A DNA stretch of 64,000 nucleotides from Tubiluchus corallicola. Taxonomy: Eukaryota > Priapulida > Priapulimorpha > Priapulimorphida > Tubiluchidae. The DNA lies in contig JAQGDQ010002381.1 in assembly GCA_030141605.1 (NCBI GenBank), positions 250,001 through 314,000 on the forward strand, given 5' to 3'. The position numbers were made by a program, and so were the translations under genes. Shown one piece after another: positions 9,952 to 64,000 of the stretch. Every line of letters starts with the position of its first letter. The first letter of the stretch is position 1. Under the pieces are notes generated by a model. The model worked only from the letters and a program-made list of their open reading frames with translations. It searched no databases and was not told the DNA's origin.

Positions 9952-11306
9952 TTATGTGCATTATAAATTATTATTATTACTAACATAAATAAAATTGCAT
10001 TCCTAATGCAGGTTGTGTGGAATACATTGTGCCTTATTTATATTGTGATTTACTTTCTGCTATAGTTTGCTCATGGTGTTACACTTTTTTCTATTTCTGT
10101 ACTAATATTTTGCACTTTATTGAGCAGTTGCAACAAAGCCCGACTTTATGTATTAAGGTTGTTATCATAATATGCAGTTTAATAATGCACGTTACCTTAT
10201 TATCAGTTTAATAATGCACGTTTATGACAATAATTGTAACACATTAACTTTTATATGCAATAGAAGTATGGGGCAGACATAAAAATACCAAAATTGAAGT
10301 GAAATCAGATGTTCCAAACTTACTGTTAGGCCCTACATGACATATAGTTTGTATTATTGTTGAAAATGCAGTGCTTGTAAGAGTGAGTTTCCAAATGTTT
10401 CACAGTCATTCTCACTAGTAATTACAACCTTTTATTGGGTATAGTCTATTGTTTTTGTGCAATGAGGTGGCTGTTACATAATATTATTTTCTTTACATGC
10501 ATTTGTTCAAATAGTTACTTTTACACTGTTTTTGAATTTGTCGGGGAAGCTGTGTAGCAAATGAGCATTGAGGGACCAACACTATTTGTGAGACAGTCTG
10601 CCTTACCTATTTTTGGATCATTCCACTTTATGCTAGATAATGGTTTGTTCATTCACCAATTTAACTTTTGTGTGAATAAATTTTTGCAATTTGCGCACAA
10701 ATTTTGATTTTGATTTGACTTAATTCATTCCAGGTAACTTTTTCCAAATCGTAGTGTTTCAGAAACCACTAGTTTTGTTGGGTAAAGCGGGCCTATTTCT
10801 TATTCTATTTGATAACCCTAACCTTTAACTTCATCAAATTAAAGTTTGGTGTTTGATTATAAATATTAGGTTCTGTTATCGAGTCTCCAATACAAACAAT
10901 ACCCCTGTCAGGTATTAATGTGTGATTAATTTAAAATCTGTAGCTCTACTCCATGCAATTAAATAAAACTAAAATTTAAATGGTCTTTAACTCTATATAC
11001 ACTAAGATCAGTAGTTTAACGATTAATATAAAGTGTGATAGTCTCAGTACATAGCAAATTTTTTCACTGGAATTTTATTTTTTCACAATCCAAAGCAAAA
11101 ATTTGCAGTAACCGATTTAATAAAATGAGTAAATTCAATACTCGTGTAAAAATAAATTTTTGCATAATTTCAACAGGTGTTAATCTATCTACATCACAAT
11201 TAAATATCAAATTTGCTATAAAAATAAATTTCAGGAATCTACAGCATGTATGATAGGTCATCATCCCACTTTAAAACATCACACCCCACTCAAGTATCCA
11301 TTCCAA

Positions 11307-11820
11307 ATCTAAAACCAATTCGTATTTGACTAAAACACCATTAGTTTGAAAACTGATCTAATTGTTGATATGAGCAAACCTTTGGTTCCCAACTGGAATG
11401 CAAAATGTGCCATAATTGAACATACGGTAATGTCCAACCCCCTTTTGCTGCTTATTTAAGAACGATTTGTCTTATTAATAGTGAAGTTACTACACAAAAT
11501 CAAGTAAAAAATAGCAATAAAAGAAAAGATGCTTAAAAAACAGGCAATGATATGTTAAACGTCTAGTAATCAGTTTCTTATAACACTAAATCTAAAACCA
11601 TTTGGTATTTAACTAAAACATTAGTATGAATGCTAATTGTTGATATGAGCAAAGCTTTCGTTTCCAACTGGCATGCAAGATGTGTTGTACAATAACTGAA
11701 CACGGTAATCTCGATTCCTTTTAACAAAAATGAAGTTCAATACAATCAAGTAAAAAGTAGCAAACAAAACAAAAAGCATTAAAAAACAGGGAATGGTGTG
11801 TCAAACACAGTAAATAGTAA
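11307..11820. repeat. Diverged tandem duplication, unit about 280 bp
   Basis: Two copies (about 11307-11575 and 11586-11820) share TCTAAAACCA..., ATTGTTGATATGAGCAAA, TTCCAACTGG, ATCAAGTAAAAA.TAGCAA and TTAAAAAACAGG in the same order. They lie just 3' of the PBLD stop. Confidence 0.8.
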
Positions 11821-11954
11821 ATTATCGAGCTAGCATTCTTAAAGCAAAAGACGTAAATCGGTTTGTTTATAGTGAACAGAACCTTGCACATGTCTGTCTT
11901 TGAGTACCATACATCAACTTTCTTTCTGAAGAACAGAAGTAAATCGTCTCAAGT

Positions 11955-12076
11955 CTAGATACCAGGCACATTCATCCTGCCTTCCACGACTATAACTGCT
12001 TGTCCTGACACAGCCACCCTCCCATCTCCTTTCACATCTATTGCCAAGTCTCCGCCACGTTTTGAACACTGGCGAG
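11955..12076 (-). CDS. PBLD: PBLD exon 6 and stop
   Basis: Acceptor GTTTTTTTTTCAG; codes ARQCSKRGGDLAIDVKGDG, RVAVSGQAVIVVEGRMNVPG, then Ile and a TAG stop (11957-11955). Matches the C-terminal RGGxL...GGAAVVLEG strands of human PBLD. Confidence 0.95.
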
Positions 12077-12966
12077 CTGAAAAAAAAACAAGCTGGTGTT
12101 AAATACTACGATTCTTTATTCGTCTGATAACCTGACAATTCTAGTTTCCCAACTTTGCTTGAATGACTGTTGTTGCTGGTCATTGCTATTTACTTAGCTA
12201 ATTACGGTTGCTAATTTTCCAATTTTTGCAAAGTTAGTAGAATGTTTTTGACTGACAATAATGCAAAAATGATAAGTCTGTTGCACTAAAATCGCATAAA
12301 ACGAAAAAATTATTTGAGTAATTTGTATATGACTTGAGATGTTAACTGAATGCTATTGAACTCTAAAAGGACATCAACAATCACAAATATAAGTGTGCCC
12401 ATGCAAGTCTTGTTTGCTAAATGGTATACACACAACATGCCATCTGCATTAAATACACAAAGTGCTATTAAATCCAAATAAGAAGTTGTTAGTTTGACTG
12501 CTGGTAGGTTTTTCTTTTAGGCGGTGAATGTCAGATACAAGTTTACAACAAAGCACAAAAACCTGTGAAAATATCTGATAATTTAAAAAACTGATTTTAA
12601 AATTAGTTATAAAATGATAACATTGTCGCACGAAAGTAGAAGTAAGTCTACTTAGAAATATGAGTTTTTTTTACTAAATTATGGATGTTTCGATATCCCA
12701 CAATAAGGGAATTAATTAGAAAACTAAGCTAGTTAACAGTCTAATTTAATAATCTAATAGATACACTACTATGTTCACGTGCTAACCATTAATGAAAGAT
12801 TTTATTCCTATAACTAAGTACAGTTCTATGTATACTATAGTAACTAAGTATAGTAACTGGATGATGCTCGAAAATAAGAAATTCTGTGATGACGAAATTT
12901 ACCTGCATAATAGGAGAAATGAGTTCTAATATTTTAAAGTATGGGGTTAGTGCTATACTCATATAT

Positions 12967-12998
<32 letters not shown>

Positions 12999-15900
12999 CA
13001 CAGATATGACTAAAAGCCAGTCTAAATAAATACTATAGTTATGTTAACACACAATATTTACACAATAACATTTTCACTGGTATCTCCCAATCAAAAAATA
13101 AGCTTAGCTTCATAAAGTGGCACTGAATACATGGAATCCTCAACACTGAATCAGACAGCCGTTTCATAAGAAAACGTTTTCTATTTTCATATGTAACTGC
13201 ATCATGCTATCATTCCGATATTATGTGCTTTGTACAGTCATGACAACATAAGTATTCACAATACTTTAAGTACCACGCAAATGTTGCTTATCAAGGCATT
13301 TCGACCAATAAGGTGCCAACACAGTGTGTGCAGAACCAGTCACTGGATCCTCCGGAATCCCGTTCCAAGGTGTAAAGAAGCGTGAAAAGAAGTCATAACC
13401 ATCATCGCTGTCATCTCCTTGAAGTGAAATAATTACGCCACGTATCACGCCAGTCGAGTCTGATGCCACCATCTTATCAATCTGAGGATTTAGCGACTCC
13501 AGATCATTTCTAAATAAATAAACATATTTTTCAGACAGGAATACAAAAAAACTCACGCAAAATTTTATTTATACCCTGCTTGCAATCAGCAAGCGACGAT
13601 GTACAGCCACTGGTATCAGTTAATTTTAAAACAACAATAGCGACAACCGACTAACACAGAAATCTTTGACAAGGATGATAAATCTTTTATTCAACAAATT
13701 GTAATACAATAATACACAAAGAGTGCCTCTTTTTGCAGGCAGACGTTTAATAAAGTTTACAGCATAATACAGTGAAATCTTATTTGTTAGCACATTAAAA
13801 ATAAATAACAATCCATATTAAACTAACTTCATTATGGGTCCAACATATTTTATATTACATCGCTTCCCATAGCCTCATAGAAGCATTATTTCCCAACTGA
13901 AAACAAAGTGGGCTATTCCTTTACCTTACTACACGACAAATCTTCATCTTGAGAATAACACAATTTAACAGTTTAATCATTTTGTTATTCGAGCAACACA
14001 ATAAATTGCTATTATAGAGATCTGCAGTTTCTCGAAATAAAAGCATCTTTAATTAAACAAATGAAAGCATCAAAAATTATTGTCTCTTTTACATACAACA
14101 CAATTGAACACAGTTCTTTATCTCCAATAAAGTACCACTACAAATGTGTAGTAAATGGCAAATTTAACATCAAAATCTGTCGTTTGAAACTAAGGACAAG
14201 CACAATCGCTCGCCCACTAATGATAACTCTCTTAACAATAAAGATTCTCTATTATTATACTGTTCAGAACGTTCAGAGCAAAGTTGCCCCACATTTTACA
14301 AATAGTGCACCTCTACTATATTTAGAAACACAAAAGTTTTACTTACATGTATCGAGTGATTAGCCCCAAAGACTACTTGCAAGTAATTTGAAATAGAAGG
14401 GCTACATAATAAGCCAAAAAATATTAATGTCTAACAGCAGTATAAATGAACGACTAATTTTCAAGCTTTTTTTACATCTAGTCCTTTAATTCAAGCCACC
14501 TAGCCCATCATGTCAAAAATTTTACATCATTACATCGAAATTTTTACCGCTACACTGAAAATAATGAATCATGTGTAGATTTTTTTATTATTTGATTGGA
14601 ATGGCCCCAACACCTGGGTACAGAAAAACCTACTTTTTTGTGACTAATTAACAGGATTAGCTTCTAATGATGTAATCCCTAGAAAAGAGCTGAAAAACTC
14701 CTGGAACACCCCAAATTAACTAGTCAACTAACAGGAGCATCTAGATGCCGTAACAGCTTAGAAATGACTACCCATCGTGCAAATGTGTTATAAGCATAGA
14801 ATTCCTGACATCACAGAATATGGCAGTGACTCATATTTCTGCAACTAAAGGTAACAAATCCAATGTGCTATACTCCCAAGTCTTACAGTATACTATATGT
14901 GATCCTTTCAACATTGAACCGTACCAATGGTAAATATAATGATCTTACGAGAACAAAAGAGTACATACAGTACCTTGTCAAGTTACTATCGAGAACTATC
15001 AGTAGTTTCTTGGTCGTTGGTGAATACTGCACATCTTTTACAGGCAGATTGCCTACACAAACCTGCAAGATTAAAATTAACTTTCACTTGGCATCAGTAA
15101 ATTCAAATAAAAACACAAAGTGAAATTGTCGAAATTCTACTATTGAATTCATTTTATTGTTTAAAGTGGTAGCAGTTATTTTTTAAATTACCTTTACTGT
15201 GTGTGAGATGGGAAATTATAATGACAATTACTCCTTCTTTTTTCTTACAATAAGATCTTAGCCTGTGACATTAAATAAATATATGCAGTTAATTACAGCG
15301 ATACTATGTACAGTGAATAGTGATTGTATTTTCTTCATTTACAGTCATACTAAACCTCGCTATAACATAAGGTTTTACAGCTTAAAATCCTACCCCATTT
15401 ACGAATATTCAATTTACTTTATTATAAACTTACTGTAAAACTTGTTTCTTTTGATTTTTTATTAAATGGCTGTTAGCGGTATTAAATTCGAAGAACCGCC
15501 ATTTTTGTTGCGTGAGACGAATGGCGTTATGAGTAAAGTCACAAAGTCACCAAAGATTGGCAAACAAACATCGGTAACCGAAGACGCTTTCTGTACCTCG
15601 TATGTCATTTTAGCTCACTGGTGCCAAACAAGCGAAACACTGCAATTTTTACGGTAATGCACGCGTTCGAAATTTGCAAGAAAAAGGTAACTTATTTAAT
15701 TTATCTCTTTTTTGTTTAATAACAACTATGAATACTTTATGTAATCATAATAATGTGTTAAGGAAACTTCAGTGTCTGTTGGGGTTATACAGGCCTTTAA
15801 AAAATTGAAATGTTTGATACTTAGGCCCTTATACAAGTCAACTAAAGTTTCAAAGTTGTGGAACTACGAACAACGAATGTAGCATTAGCACAAATTATGC

Positions 15901-18900
15901 AAATTTAAGTTAAAAATCTTGAAAAATCAACATGCTGTGTTTGTTTTCCAATTCAGTAAACTAATCGCAAACAATCGGTACATCTTTGTACTGCATGCAT
16001 ATTAAATGAGCACATTCAATACTCAAAATAAATAACTTTGATTAATACTGTTTTTACCTTCAGCAAATCAACAATGGATGACTTATCAAATGGCTGTGGT
16101 GGATTGGATGGAAGATCCATTAACAAATATCCATTCTCTTTCTTCTGCACAGTTAAAGGTCCACTCTTTGTTTCAAAAGTAAGTGAAGGGGATGTATTAC
16201 CTATTTATAAAAAAATATTTAAAAACTGAACAATGTGATGTGCACCAGCTATATTCTTGAGGTGTTACTTTTGAGATTTCAGTATAAATGGATATAAACA
16301 TATTGTGTAATTATGAAGATGACGATGATGATGGTGATGATGATGAGATGATAACGATGATGGTGCCAACAGTTAAAAGGGCAATCACTTAGACACTGAT
16401 GTTACCTGTTTCTATCAAATAAGGTGGTACAACACAGCACATGTATCACAATCTACTGAAATATTGATGAACTTACAGAAGCTGACATATATTTAGCATT
16501 ACCAATTGAGAAATATAATACAGCAGCAGTAGCCAGAGTTGCATGGCCACAGAGAGGAACTTCATTAGTAGGAGTAAACCAGCGCAATCCAAAATGGCTG
16601 CCATGCTGAAAATCATTGCTTCCAGGTTGACTTAACAATTTTACAAATGCAGTTTCCGATATGTTCATTTCGCTTGCAATACTTTGCATCACCTCTTCTG
16701 ATAAGTCATCGTGAGCCTAGAAACGACATATACACAAATAAAAACAAACAAATAGCAAGGAATCTATTTATGATCTACTATCCGATAATTTTTTTATTGC
16801 CTTTGTTTCTTTTTTTATTGGGTAGCCAGACTATAACAATTTCAGTAGTAATTATAGGGTCAGGTAAAATTTCTTGTTATTGTAAGAGTGCTTTGTCACT
16901 GCAATAATTACGTCCACTGTGTAAGACTGTAAGGTGTCCAAAGTTGATTTGAGGATTGGCTGTTTGGAAGGTCAGCACTCCGCTCAGTCCTTTTCACTAT
17001 TAATAATTATTTCATGATTACTGATTAATGATACTGAATAAGAGGGTCGCACTCTAGTTAAAATTTTCAGATAATGCAAAGTTGTACAATCCAATTAACT
17101 CTGCAGCGGATTCCCTAATTTTACAGAATGACATTCAGTAATGGAGTAGGTTAAGTAATGACTGACAATGTTATTTAATGTTGATAAACGTGAGGAAATG
17201 CATTGGGGTTTACAGAATCTTAAAAGAAATTACATCATGAATGGAAGCAGAATAACTCTTCATAGTACAGATAGTAAAAGCAATATTGGTGCGATAATAA
17301 CATTAAACTTGAAATTTTCCCAGCAATGTATTGTCGCTGTCAAAAAAGCAAATAAGAATTTGGGGACGTTTCTAGAAAGAAAGAAATTCTTTTGAAATCA
17401 CACATTGCTTTGGTTAGGCTTCATTAAAATTAGAATGTTAATTTTTTTCCCTTTTGGTAAAAAATAATAGTATAATATAACTGTAATGATTAAAATAAAA
17501 TGTTAATATAACATTATAATTAATTATTGGTTGCTATGTATGGGTAAAGGGGTGACAAATGAACATAAGTTTATTAGACCACGGAAATGGAATAAATTTG
17601 ATTGTTCCATTCTATAAACAAACCTTATATATAACCCCCGATAATATCTTTTAATCATAATTACATATCAATATAATATTGATATTCTTAAATAGTGATA
17701 TTTGTGCTATTTTTCTGGTTTTAATCATGATTAAAAGATATTAGAATAATAAAAGATTATAAAATACTGACCAAGAAAGAAAACATTTTGCATAAATGTA
17801 GATGACAATAAAACTTTTTAAAAAGCGGTAACATTTTGACATTTGTAAATTTTCATTTCTGTGATAGCAAAATAAATGGAATGGTAATTTGTCTACCATG
17901 GTGACTGCCACACCAAGCCTAGTAAAGTTTAAATTTTTAAATGAAGATTATTTTGTGGAAAAATACGGGGTTTCTAGAAGTGTGCCTGCTTAACTCCTAA
18001 TCATTACAGCACAACATGCTGCAAAAGGGATGATAACATTAATAATAAAATTAACAGCACGATGAATGACAAACTTCCTTACTTGCGAAGTCTAAGACCT
18101 AGCCATAACACAGTTATTGACGGTCGCTCCTCAACAATTTCCGAAATTGAGGTGTCAACTGTTTCATTATTAAAGTAAATACCCAGACATTTTTTATCAA
18201 TATGAAAATCAACAACTTAAGCAGAAAACGAAATATTGTAATCAAATTCCAGCATTTTTATCCATGGCAGTCAGGTGAATTAATTAATGAAACGTGTTAA
18301 ATCTCATTTTAAACGTGTTGAACACTTGCGGTACAGTTTCTACACTCTCCATGCTTCACCTGCGTGTGGTGAATAACGTTGTGGCAGGATGAGGGCGGTC
18401 ATCCGAAAAGTATTATTGTATGCCGGTACAGGTCTGCATTTACTGGCTGGCGAACTGCCGCGTGTTAAACTGTTGAAAGTACAGCAGTTTATTTTCATGT
18501 TGTGTAACTTTTTCGTATGTTATACGTGTGCAAATACCCAGAATTTGTGTAGCAGAGGATGTAGTAAAGCAACAAGCGATGATGACAGTCTTTTTAAGTC
18601 TACTGCCATGACGTCATCAGTGCATAGCCGCCCGAGCGCTGAATTGCGTGTATAAAGCAATTGGCATAAGTAAAATCGAGCAATTATTTATCTAATTACT
18701 TAATTATTTTCGAAAAGCGATAAGAATATCATTTCAACACATCATCCTTAAACTTTTGCTAAAAATTGCTGATGAGGCTGGGCTTTTACTTTAAGTGAAT
18801 TCCAAGGGCCCACAACACGAGAAGCGAAGAAATGGGCTCTCATGTTAGTGCGAGAGCATTGTACAAATAATTTAGAATTGTCCATGTGAATCATGCAGTG

Positions 18901-19714
18901 GTCTAGAAAAAAATTTGTTGCTACACAAATTGGAACTATCACTAATGACTTTTTAACAGGTAATAAGATCTATAGTATCACGGCGTTGTTCAAGCAAAGA
19001 TACAAAGTCAGGTTGAATATCAGAGGCCAGAGTAATACACCTCCATTCAGTTCTTTCTAAAGCATTTTTAAAGGTGACATAAGGTGAGTGACATTGTCAT
19101 ACCATTGCTCAATTTCAGACAAGTCTGCTTGTAAGATCTCTTGATCAGAGGAATTTCTAATTGGACGGTAAGGCTTTATATCATCAAAAACAGCGGTATA
19201 CGTGTGTCAGGGGATACACAATCAGTAACATCATTGACAAAAATAAGAAAACAATTGGGTCCTGACAAAGTCCCTTGAGGAATGCCACTGGTTATATTTC
19301 TCCAGAAAGTGGTTACACCATTTAAACCCATTCTTCGCTGTTTGTGTGTTAGAAAATATTGAAACCATTGGAGTAGTTTCCCTCTTATACCTGCAAATTC
19401 CATTTTTAACACGAGACGACGAAGAGGAACAAAATCAAATGCTTTTCTAAAATCAATATATAGAATATCAATTGATGGGAGAGAAGGTGCATCAAAGAAT
19501 TGCGACCAGTCATTTAGGCATTCAAGACTTGTTACAGTGGAACGTTGTGGTAATCAGCCATGACAAATCTATCCATGTTCAAAATAATGGGGGTAGCTGC
19601 AAAGGTGAGTGAGTTATTATTATTGACCTTGTTTTCCTTATTCAGGCAAACTGCTGCAGGATTTCCAGAAAATGGGTAACTTGTAAATGCATCGACGGTA
19701 AATAACGACAACAT
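11955..19714 (-). CDS. PBLD: PBLD, phenazine-biosynthesis-like domain protein, complete six-exon gene
   Basis: A PhzF-fold protein, the animal homologue of bacterial PhzF isomerases; its physiological substrate is not settled. Exons 19714-19628, 16716-16503, 16200-16058, 15062-14974, 13509-13274 and 12076-11955 join in phase to 296 residues, close to human PBLD (288). Family motifs appear in order: FTVDAFTSYPFSGNPAAVCL (about 5-24), NISETAF with the putative catalytic Glu50, GLRWFTPTNEVPLCGHATLA (72-91), LPSNPPQPF, VQYSPTTKKLL, PEDPVTGSAH (230-239) and CSKRGGDLAIDV near the end. The start at 19714 matches the family N-terminus, although the frame stays open upstream to 19945. The exon 1 donor (GTCAAT) is weak and a LINE begins about 40 nt beyond it. 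Head-to-head with calcineurin A. Confidence 0.95.
12077..13273 (-). other. PBLD intron 5
   Basis: 1.2 kb. Contains a short (TA)n tract at 12961-12998 and nothing else recognisable. Confidence 0.8.
12960..12999. repeat. (TA)n microsatellite
   Basis: About 19 TA units with one AAA interruption, in PBLD intron 5. Confidence 0.9.
13274..13509 (-). CDS. PBLD: PBLD exon 5
   Basis: 236 nt after TTTATTTAG. Contains GVIRGVIISLQGDDSDDGYD, FFSRFFTPWNGIPEDPVTGS and AHTVLAPYW, the most conserved part of the second half-domain. Phase 1 at GTACTT. Confidence 0.95.
13510..14973 (-). other. PBLD intron 4
   Basis: 1.46 kb of AT-rich sequence. I see no gene or element in it. Confidence 0.75.
14974..15062 (-). 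CDS. PBLD: PBLD exon 4
   Basis: 89 nt after a TTGCAG acceptor. Codes VCVGNLPVKDVQYSPTTKKL and LIVLDSNLT, phase 2 at GTACTG. Matches the human segment with VQDICYSPDTQKLL. Confidence 0.92.
15063..16057 (-). other. PBLD intron 3
   Basis: 1.0 kb. The stretch 15466-15657 is less AT-rich and has a 63-codon open frame on the plus strand with no recognisable family. It may be part of an unrecognised repeat. Confidence 0.6.
16058..16200 (-). CDS. PBLD: PBLD exon 3
   Basis: 143 nt after ATAAATAG. Codes NTSPSLTFETKSGPLTVQKK, ENGYLLMDLPSNPPQPF and KSSIVDLLK, phase 0 at GTAAAA. Aligns with the human segment that links the two PhzF half-domains. Confidence 0.93.
16201..16502 (-). other. PBLD intron 2
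   Basis: 302 bp containing a GAT/GGT-rich imperfect triplet repeat at 16315-16363. Confidence 0.8.
16503..16716 (-). CDS. PBLD: PBLD exon 2
   Basis: 214 nt. Begins AHDDLSEEVMQSIASEMNI, includes SETAF and the LCGHATLA motif, and ends SIG in phase 1 at GTAATG. A stronger-looking GTAAGT donor 26 nt downstream would put exon 3 out of frame. Confidence 0.95.
17065..17400 (+). pseudogene. LINE reverse transcriptase fragment (CR1/Jockey-like)
   Basis: With frame changes the plus strand reads SDNAKLYNPINSAADSLILQ, then LFNVDKREEMHWG, MNGSRITL, IGAIITLNLKFSQQCIVAVK and KANKNLG. This matches the palm/thumb of non-LTR reverse transcriptases (usual YADDTKLY, FNVDKCKVMH, DLGVIIS, KKANRxLG). The active-site Asp pair is altered and stops interrupt the frame, so it is dead. 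Confidence 0.8.
17642..17743. repeat. Small foldback element with nested palindromes
   Basis: Outer arms of 22 bp (17642-17663 and 17722-17743) differ at one position. An inner palindrome ATATCAATATAATATTGATAT lies between them. It could be a tiny foldback element in PBLD intron 1. Confidence 0.7.
18735..19590 (-). pseudogene. LINE reverse transcriptase fragment, 5'-truncated (CR1/Jockey-like)
   Basis: Minus strand reads PQRSTVTSLECLNDW, ILYIDFRKAFDFVP, GIRGKLLQWFQYFLTHKQRR, WRNITSGIPQGTLSGPNCFL, FVNDV, then after a frameshift FDDIKPYRPIRNSSDQEILQ and DLSEIEQWYDN. The C-terminal remnant RTNMRAHFFASRVVGPWNSL lies at about 18770-18870. These are standard non-LTR reverse-transcriptase blocks. 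Stops, a frameshift and loss of an Ala in the FADD motif show it is inactive. It has the same orientation as PBLD and starts about 40 nt from the PBLD exon 1 donor. Confidence 0.88.
19628..19714 (-). CDS. PBLD: PBLD exon 1
   Basis: 29 codons, MLSLFTVDAFTSYPFSGNPA..., ending KENK in phase 0 before GTCAATAA. This donor lacks the usual purine at +3, so it is weaker than the others, but its phase fits exon 2. Confidence 0.85.
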
Positions 19715-20195
19715 TCTCAACTTAATTAAGGAAAAGCTACGTGAAATAAACATTAGCACAAAAACAACGTATGAAAGGCGCAGACATTTTGTAATTGGCT
19801 TCTTGTACAGTGCTGCCGCAAAGAAAAATGCGGAGAAAACCAAAAATGCGCAGTGCATCAACCAGGAGCGGGGAGAATGTAGATTAGCCGTGTTAGGTGT
19901 TAGTTTTATCGTTATTCGTGTTACAAGTTGGTCAGATTTTATCAATTCGATGACTTTAGGTAACTTAAATTATCCTACTCGCTGTGATTTACTGCACCAA
20001 GTGTGATTCTAGAAAGCACTTGTAAAACAGTAAGTCGATTCTTTAAGTGACGCTGTTGTTATCTCAGTTGGACAGATGCGCCATTTTCATCTTCATTTTA
20101 GTGTAACTGATTACTGAACCGTGAAATTTTAGGGATTTGTATAATTGGCGGCATATGAAACCCAACCATCGAGAAGGCAGGTGACTTTCACGAAC
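19715..20195. promoter_or_regulatory. Divergent promoter region PBLD / calcineurin A
   Basis: 481 bp between the two start codons, so both promoters and leaders must fit here or be non-coding spliced leaders further away. A YY1-like GCGCCATTTTC lies at about 20069-20079. The PBLD frame stays open through part of this interval with a hydrophobic stretch, but family length argues against translation from the upstream Met. Confidence 0.65.

Positions 20196-64000
<43,805 letters not shown>

Larger units (their letters stand above)
9684..11954. other. Convergent intergenic region SRPBCC gene / PBLD
   Basis: 2.3 kb between the two stop codons. Contains poly(A) signals for the plus-strand gene (9919, 9945) and a ~280-bp tandem duplication near PBLD. 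No other gene recognised. Confidence 0.6.
16717..19627 (-). other. PBLD intron 1
   Basis: 2.9 kb, mostly retroelement debris: a plus-strand LINE reverse-transcriptase piece, a small foldback element and a longer minus-strand LINE piece next to exon 1. Confidence 0.8.

Noticed and set aside
10012-10066. Alternative last exon of the SRPBCC gene coding a hydrophobic tail (VVWNTLCLIYIVIYFLL)
   Set aside because: The acceptor and phase are acceptable, but the C-terminal helix of the fold would be missing and no nearby poly(A) signal stands out. Kept only as an alternative.
15466-15657. 63-codon plus-strand frame in PBLD intron 3
   Set aside because: No family recognised, no splice or promoter support; may be part of a repeat.
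19715-19945. N-terminal extension of PBLD from an upstream in-frame Met
   Set aside because: The family starts at the MLSLFTVDAF Met; the upstream part is hydrophobic, unconserved in type and lies in the promoter interval.

Overview
The window is genomic DNA from an animal, most likely a non-vertebrate, AT-rich and intron-rich. The evidence is four spliced genes with GT-AG introns whose products belong to metazoan families, introns of about 100 bp to 13.7 kb, and animal-type mobile DNA (CR1/Jockey-like LINE pieces, a tRNA-derived SINE, hAT and TTAA-type MITEs). The species cannot be named from this sequence. No operons, CRISPR arrays, rRNA genes or functional tRNA genes were seen.

Layout. 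(1) 507-3170, minus strand: first three coding exons of a metastasis-associated (MTA) family gene, encoding the BAH domain. The gene continues off the left edge. Its first intron is of the GC-AG type. (2) 3980-9683, plus strand: a divergent gene starting about 0.8 kb from MTA, reconstructed from phase-compatible exons. The predicted product has an acidic disordered N-terminus, one membrane segment and an SRPBCC/START-like domain. I do not know a named orthologue, and the last exon is tentative. (3) 11955-19714, minus strand: a complete six-exon PBLD gene (PhzF-fold, 296 residues), convergent with gene 2. (4) 20196 to beyond 64000, plus strand: the catalytic subunit of calcineurin (PPP3C type). 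Ten exons are visible and give 371 residues, covering the whole phosphatase core and the start of the calcineurin-B-binding helix. Its start codon lies 481 bp from the PBLD start codon, so the two genes share a divergent promoter region.

Most of the rest is intron, filled with mobile elements and simple repeats. Several elements can be delimited to the base: a hAT-type MITE with a perfect 8-bp target duplication (8823-9195); two copies of a TTCGAA-rich hAT-type MITE (30329-30725, 43733-44122); two copies of a TTAA-flanked MITE (1191-1733, 60998-61560); a deleted mariner/IS630-like element that retains pieces of transposase (31253-31758); and another hAT-like element (about 53261-53634). There are three LINE coding fragments, a degenerate ~53-bp minisatellite (about 40.8-42.1 kb) and a ~500-bp (CT)n tract.

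The genes do not form a pathway. MTA is a chromatin factor, calcineurin is the Ca2+/calmodulin-dependent phosphatase, PBLD is a putative isomerase, and the membrane SRPBCC protein may bind a lipid-like ligand. What links them is promoter organisation: two head-to-head pairs, and three of the four start codons sit in TISU/YY1-like contexts. I found no clear evidence of a wholly new biological system. The best candidate for novelty is the membrane-anchored SRPBCC protein.
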